Below are positions 5,817-7,728 of a DNA stretch of 7,728 bases, piece by piece. Source of the DNA: Lentisphaeria bacterium. GTDB lineage: Bacteria; Verrucomicrobiota; Lentisphaeria; Oligosphaerales; Lenti-02. The stretch lies in the NCBI GenBank assembly GCA_023145395.1, contig JAGLDW010000152.1, forward strand, positions 1 through 7,728. The letters are read 5' to 3'. Positions within the stretch are counted from its first letter, which is position 1. Each line of letters starts with the position of its first letter. Under the pieces are notes generated by a model, which was not told the DNA's origin, did not search any database, and saw nothing but the letters and a program-made list of their open reading frames with translations. Made by a program: the position numbers and the translations under genes.

Positions 5817-6704
5817 ATGGACTCAAGCATCGACGTCGTTTTCGGGATCGACATGGAGACCGATATTGGCTCCTTCACCGATCAGTACGAAGGGGTGCGG
5901 CACGGAACAGGGCGCCTATTGGACATCATGGCTCGCCACGATGTCACCGCCACCTATTTCTGGACTGGGCACGCGGCGGAGAACAATCCGGATGCAGTTC
6001 GTGCCGTCTGCGATGCCGGGCACGAAACTGGCTGCCATGGCCTGGTCCACGAGACGTTGGGAGATCCTCTCTTCCCCCTGCCGAACAACTGGCCGATTTT
6101 TCCTTTCGAGGTGGAGGGTCGGTTGGTCGAGGCCACGCGATTGGTGGAGGAGGTGGCGGGAGTGCGCCCGGTGAGCTTTCGCTGTCCACGACTTTGGGGC
6201 AGCACGCGGGTGATGAATGTGTTGGAGCAGCTTGGCTACGTGGCGGACGCAAGCCTGCCACTCTACTTCTACCGCAGCATGTTCCAGCCCTACCATCCAT
6301 CGACCGACGATTGGACCACGGGGGGCGATATGGCGATTGTGGAGATCCCTAATTTCTGCGATCTGGCCATGGAGAGCCACGATCCCTACAATCGCGATCG
6401 AGACCAGTGGCCGTTGTTTCGGACGGAGGGGGCGGATGCACTGATGCGAAAGGTGGACTCGTTCATCGACTATGTGACCGAACGGGGCATCCGCCCCGTG
6501 CTCTGCTTCTACTTTCATCCCTGGGAGTTCCACGAGATGCCGCAGGGAGCCATTGACTACGGCGAGGCCAGTGTCACCCCTCTGCCTTTCATCACCAAGA
6601 ACTGTGGCGAGACCGCGTGCGCCGAGTTCGAGAAGCTCTGCGTGCTCCTCAAGCAGAGAGACGCACGCTTCGCAACCTGCGAGGAAATCGCTGATGCATA
6701 TTGA
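5817..6704 (+). CDS. CE4/NodB-fold polysaccharide deacetylase-like (PuuE-type) hydrolase
   Basis: This 295-residue protein has no signal peptide and so is probably cytoplasmic. It shows the NodB-homology motifs in order: FGIDMETD (9-16; catalytic/metal Asp candidates D12 and D16), HGLVH (H74 and H78, the H-x3-H metal pair), SFRCPRLWGS (120-129; the R-x-P motif), YVADASLP (141-148) and FYFHPWEFH (231-239; the catalytic His motif). The D-x-E motif and the HPWEFH ending resemble cytoplasmic family members such as PuuE-type allantoinases and the HpPgdA group rather than classic exported chitin or peptidoglycan deacetylases. The reaction is probably hydrolysis of an amide (N-acetyl or cyclic amide) on a small or intracellular substrate. 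That is inferred from the missing signal peptide and from the creatinase-like neighbour upstream. The substrate is unknown. The last base of the TGA stop is the first base of the inverted repeat that follows. Confidence 0.9.
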   Translation: MDSSIDVVFGIDMETDIGSFTDQYEGVRHGTGRLLDIMARHDVTATYFWTGHAAENNPDAVRAVCDAGHETGCHGLVHETLGDPLFPLPNNWPIFPFEVEGRLVEATRLVEEVAGVRPVSFRCPRLWGSTRVMNVLEQLGYVADASLPLYFYRSMFQPYHPSTDDWTTGGDMAIVEIPNFCDLAMESHDPYNRDRDQWPLFRTEGADALMRKVDSFIDYVTERGIRPVLCFYFHPWEFHEMPQGAIDYGEASVTPLPFITKNCGETACAEFEKLCVLLKQRDARFATCEEIADAY

Positions 6705-6880
6705 CTCACATTTTGGATTTGCGATTTCGGATTTTAGATCTTATGAGCCAACGCGTTACGACGCCATTACGAGCAATGTCGTTTCCGGCCCATTACGAAT
6801 CGCCTGTATTGCTCTAATAGACTATCGATCAGCTTCTTGAAACAATCTGAAATCAGCAATTTGAAATCCAAAATGTGAGT
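6704..6880. repeat. 177-base inverted-repeat element (GATTTCG type) between deacetylase and secreted protein
   Basis: The 17-base ends at 6704-6720 (ACTCACATTTTGGATTT) and 6864-6880 are perfect reverse complements. Pairing continues imperfectly inward to 6739/6845, giving 36-base arms with about 30 Watson-Crick pairs, two wobbles and four mismatches. The left arm itself contains tandem heptamers: GATTTGC, GATTTCG, GATTTTA. The roughly 105-base centre has no ORF, only a short near-repeat CCATTACGA. AT-rich heptamer palindromes of this kind are known as dispersed intergenic repeats in PVC-type genomes (general knowledge). No transposase or clear target-site duplication was found. The element starts on the deacetylase stop codon and could end its transcript. 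Confidence 0.8.
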
Positions 6881-6896
6881 ACTGACTAGTACGAGA

Positions 6897-6902
6897 AAGG
6901 GA
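6897..6902 (+). promoter_or_regulatory. Ribosome binding site of the secreted protein gene
   Basis: AAGGGA lies five bases before the ATG at 6908 and just beyond the end of the inverted-repeat element. It supports this start, which also yields a proper signal peptide. Confidence 0.7.
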
Positions 6903-6907
6903 AGACA

Positions 6908-7728
6908 ATGAGATCGAAGAAACTATTGCTCGCGAGTCCGTGGGTTCTAGTCCTGGTGTGTCTGATGGGCGGTCGAGCCGCAGCACAGCCCCAGGTCGCC
7001 GCAACGTTTGAAAACGACTATCTCCTATACGAGATCGGCACAGACGGCACGAACTTGCGCTTTGTCGACAGGGCCACGGGAAAAGACTACGTGAAGAAAG
7101 GCGTGTTCGCCGTGATCCAGGGCGCGGGGAAGAGTCATGCCTCCACGGCCATTGCTCACAAGGACGGACGGCTGACCGTCACGTTTGGCGCGACCGGCGC
7201 AACGGCGGTCATCAAGGTCGATGTGCAAAAGCACTACCTGATCTTCGAAATCGAATCTGTGACCGGTGCAGCTGCGGACCGGCTGGTCTGCCCCCATACT
7301 TCCCTCACGCTCACGCCCACCGGGGATGATCCCTTCGCGGCCTGCGTTCTCGCTCTGAATCTGAAAACCAATGCGTTGGGGATCCCCGGACCGAGCAGCT
7401 TTCTCCAGGGATTTTCCTACAGAAAACTAGGGTTTGAGGGCGCCAAGTCTGCCATTGTTGCCTGCCCAAAGAAAGAATTCCAGAACGTGCTGAAGGAGGC
7501 GATCACCGCCACTCCGGAGTTGCCGCACTCGCCAATCGGCGGGCCCTGGGCGCCCGAGGGCCCAATCAACTACGGATCCTACCTGTTCAACTTCTCCGGT
7601 CTGACCGAGGAGACGGTGGACGACTGGATCGCCTGCTGCAAGCGTCTCGGTGTGAACCAGATCGACTTCCATGGAGGGACCTCGTTCCGCTTTGGAGATT
7701 TTGAGCCGAATCCAAAGTACTATCCCAA
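6908..7728 (+). CDS. Secreted protein, probable glycosidase-like (3' end outside the window)
   Basis: The frame from ATG 6908 is open to the end of the window: 273 codons plus two bases, with no stop, so the gene is partial. The N-terminus is a Sec signal peptide: a basic start (MRSKK), a hydrophobic core (about 6-21), then GGRAAA with likely cleavage before QPQ (near 26/27). The Cys at 18 lacks a proper lipobox, so lipoprotein processing is unlikely. Residues about 30-200 alternate beta-strand-like segments (for example NDYLLYEIGTDGTNLRFVDR), suggesting a beta-sandwich domain. From about 209 (PIGGPWAPEGPINYGSYLF) the style changes. The segment TEETVDDWIACCKRLGVNQI (233-252) followed by DFHGG and SFRFGDF reads like the opening of a TIM-barrel glycosidase or related catalytic domain. 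I do not recognise a precise family. The export signal and AraC-controlled neighbourhood fit an envelope or extracellular polysaccharide-acting enzyme, but this is inference. Confidence 0.85.
   Translation, partial: MRSKKLLLASPWVLVLVCLMGGRAAAQPQVAATFENDYLLYEIGTDGTNLRFVDRATGKDYVKKGVFAVIQGAGKSHASTAIAHKDGRLTVTFGATGATAVIKVDVQKHYLIFEIESVTGAAADRLVCPHTSLTLTPTGDDPFAACVLALNLKTNALGIPGPSSFLQGFSYRKLGFEGAKSAIVACPKKEFQNVLKEAITATPELPHSPIGGPWAPEGPINYGSYLFNFSGLTEETVDDWIACCKRLGVNQIDFHGGTSFRFGDFEPNPKYYP

Noticed and set aside
5560..6174. Plus-strand 204-codon open frame containing a repeated SCELRKSRSPGGR peptide
   Set aside because: The peptide repeat is simply the tandem DNA repeat translated, and the rest overlaps the deacetylase gene out of frame.

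Overview
The window is GC-rich bacterial DNA carrying five protein genes. Two are sulfate-activation genes on the minus strand. The other three, and a fourth gene cut by the right edge, run on the plus strand after a divergent intergenic region: cysNC and cysD (-), then an AraC-type regulator, a creatinase/prolidase-fold (M24) protein, a CE4/NodB-fold deacetylase and a secreted protein that is incomplete (+). The intergenic DNA is unusually rich in palindromic and tandem repeats: GATC-type hexamers, a 'CACCACGAAGACACGAAG' inverted repeat, a 'GATTTCG'-type inverted repeat, and a 57-base-period tandem repeat with hairpins. From general knowledge, repeats of this style are common in environmental Planctomycetota, Verrucomicrobiota, Lentisphaerota and Hydrogenedentota genomes. 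I therefore favour that broad group, but this is inference and no marker gene is present to prove it.

Left part (66-2908, minus strand): cysD and a fused cysNC form a tight operon with a one-base stop/start overlap. Together they encode ATP sulfurylase (CysD plus the CysN GTPase domain) and APS kinase (the CysC domain), converting sulfate to APS and then PAPS. The 421-base divergent gap (2909-3329) holds a perfect GTGGAA-C-TTCCAC dyad and a 20-bp-arm inverted repeat element.

Right part (3330-7728, plus strand): the AraC regulator has a sugar-binding-type cupin N-terminus and a double helix-turn-helix C-terminus. It is followed by an M24-fold hydrolase in which most metal ligands have been replaced, so it is creatinase-like rather than a metallopeptidase. 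Next come a CE4-fold deacetylase with an intact putative metal site, then a signal-peptide-bearing protein whose visible part looks like a beta-sandwich domain leading into a glycosidase-like barrel. The three downstream genes each have a good Shine-Dalgarno sequence. The last three genes are separated by repeat-bearing gaps of 281 and 203 bases, so they may be a regulon-like cluster rather than one operon. The most plausible collective role is uptake and breakdown of an amide-, amidino- or N-acetyl-bearing carbohydrate or related compound under AraC control. The substrate cannot be read from the sequence.
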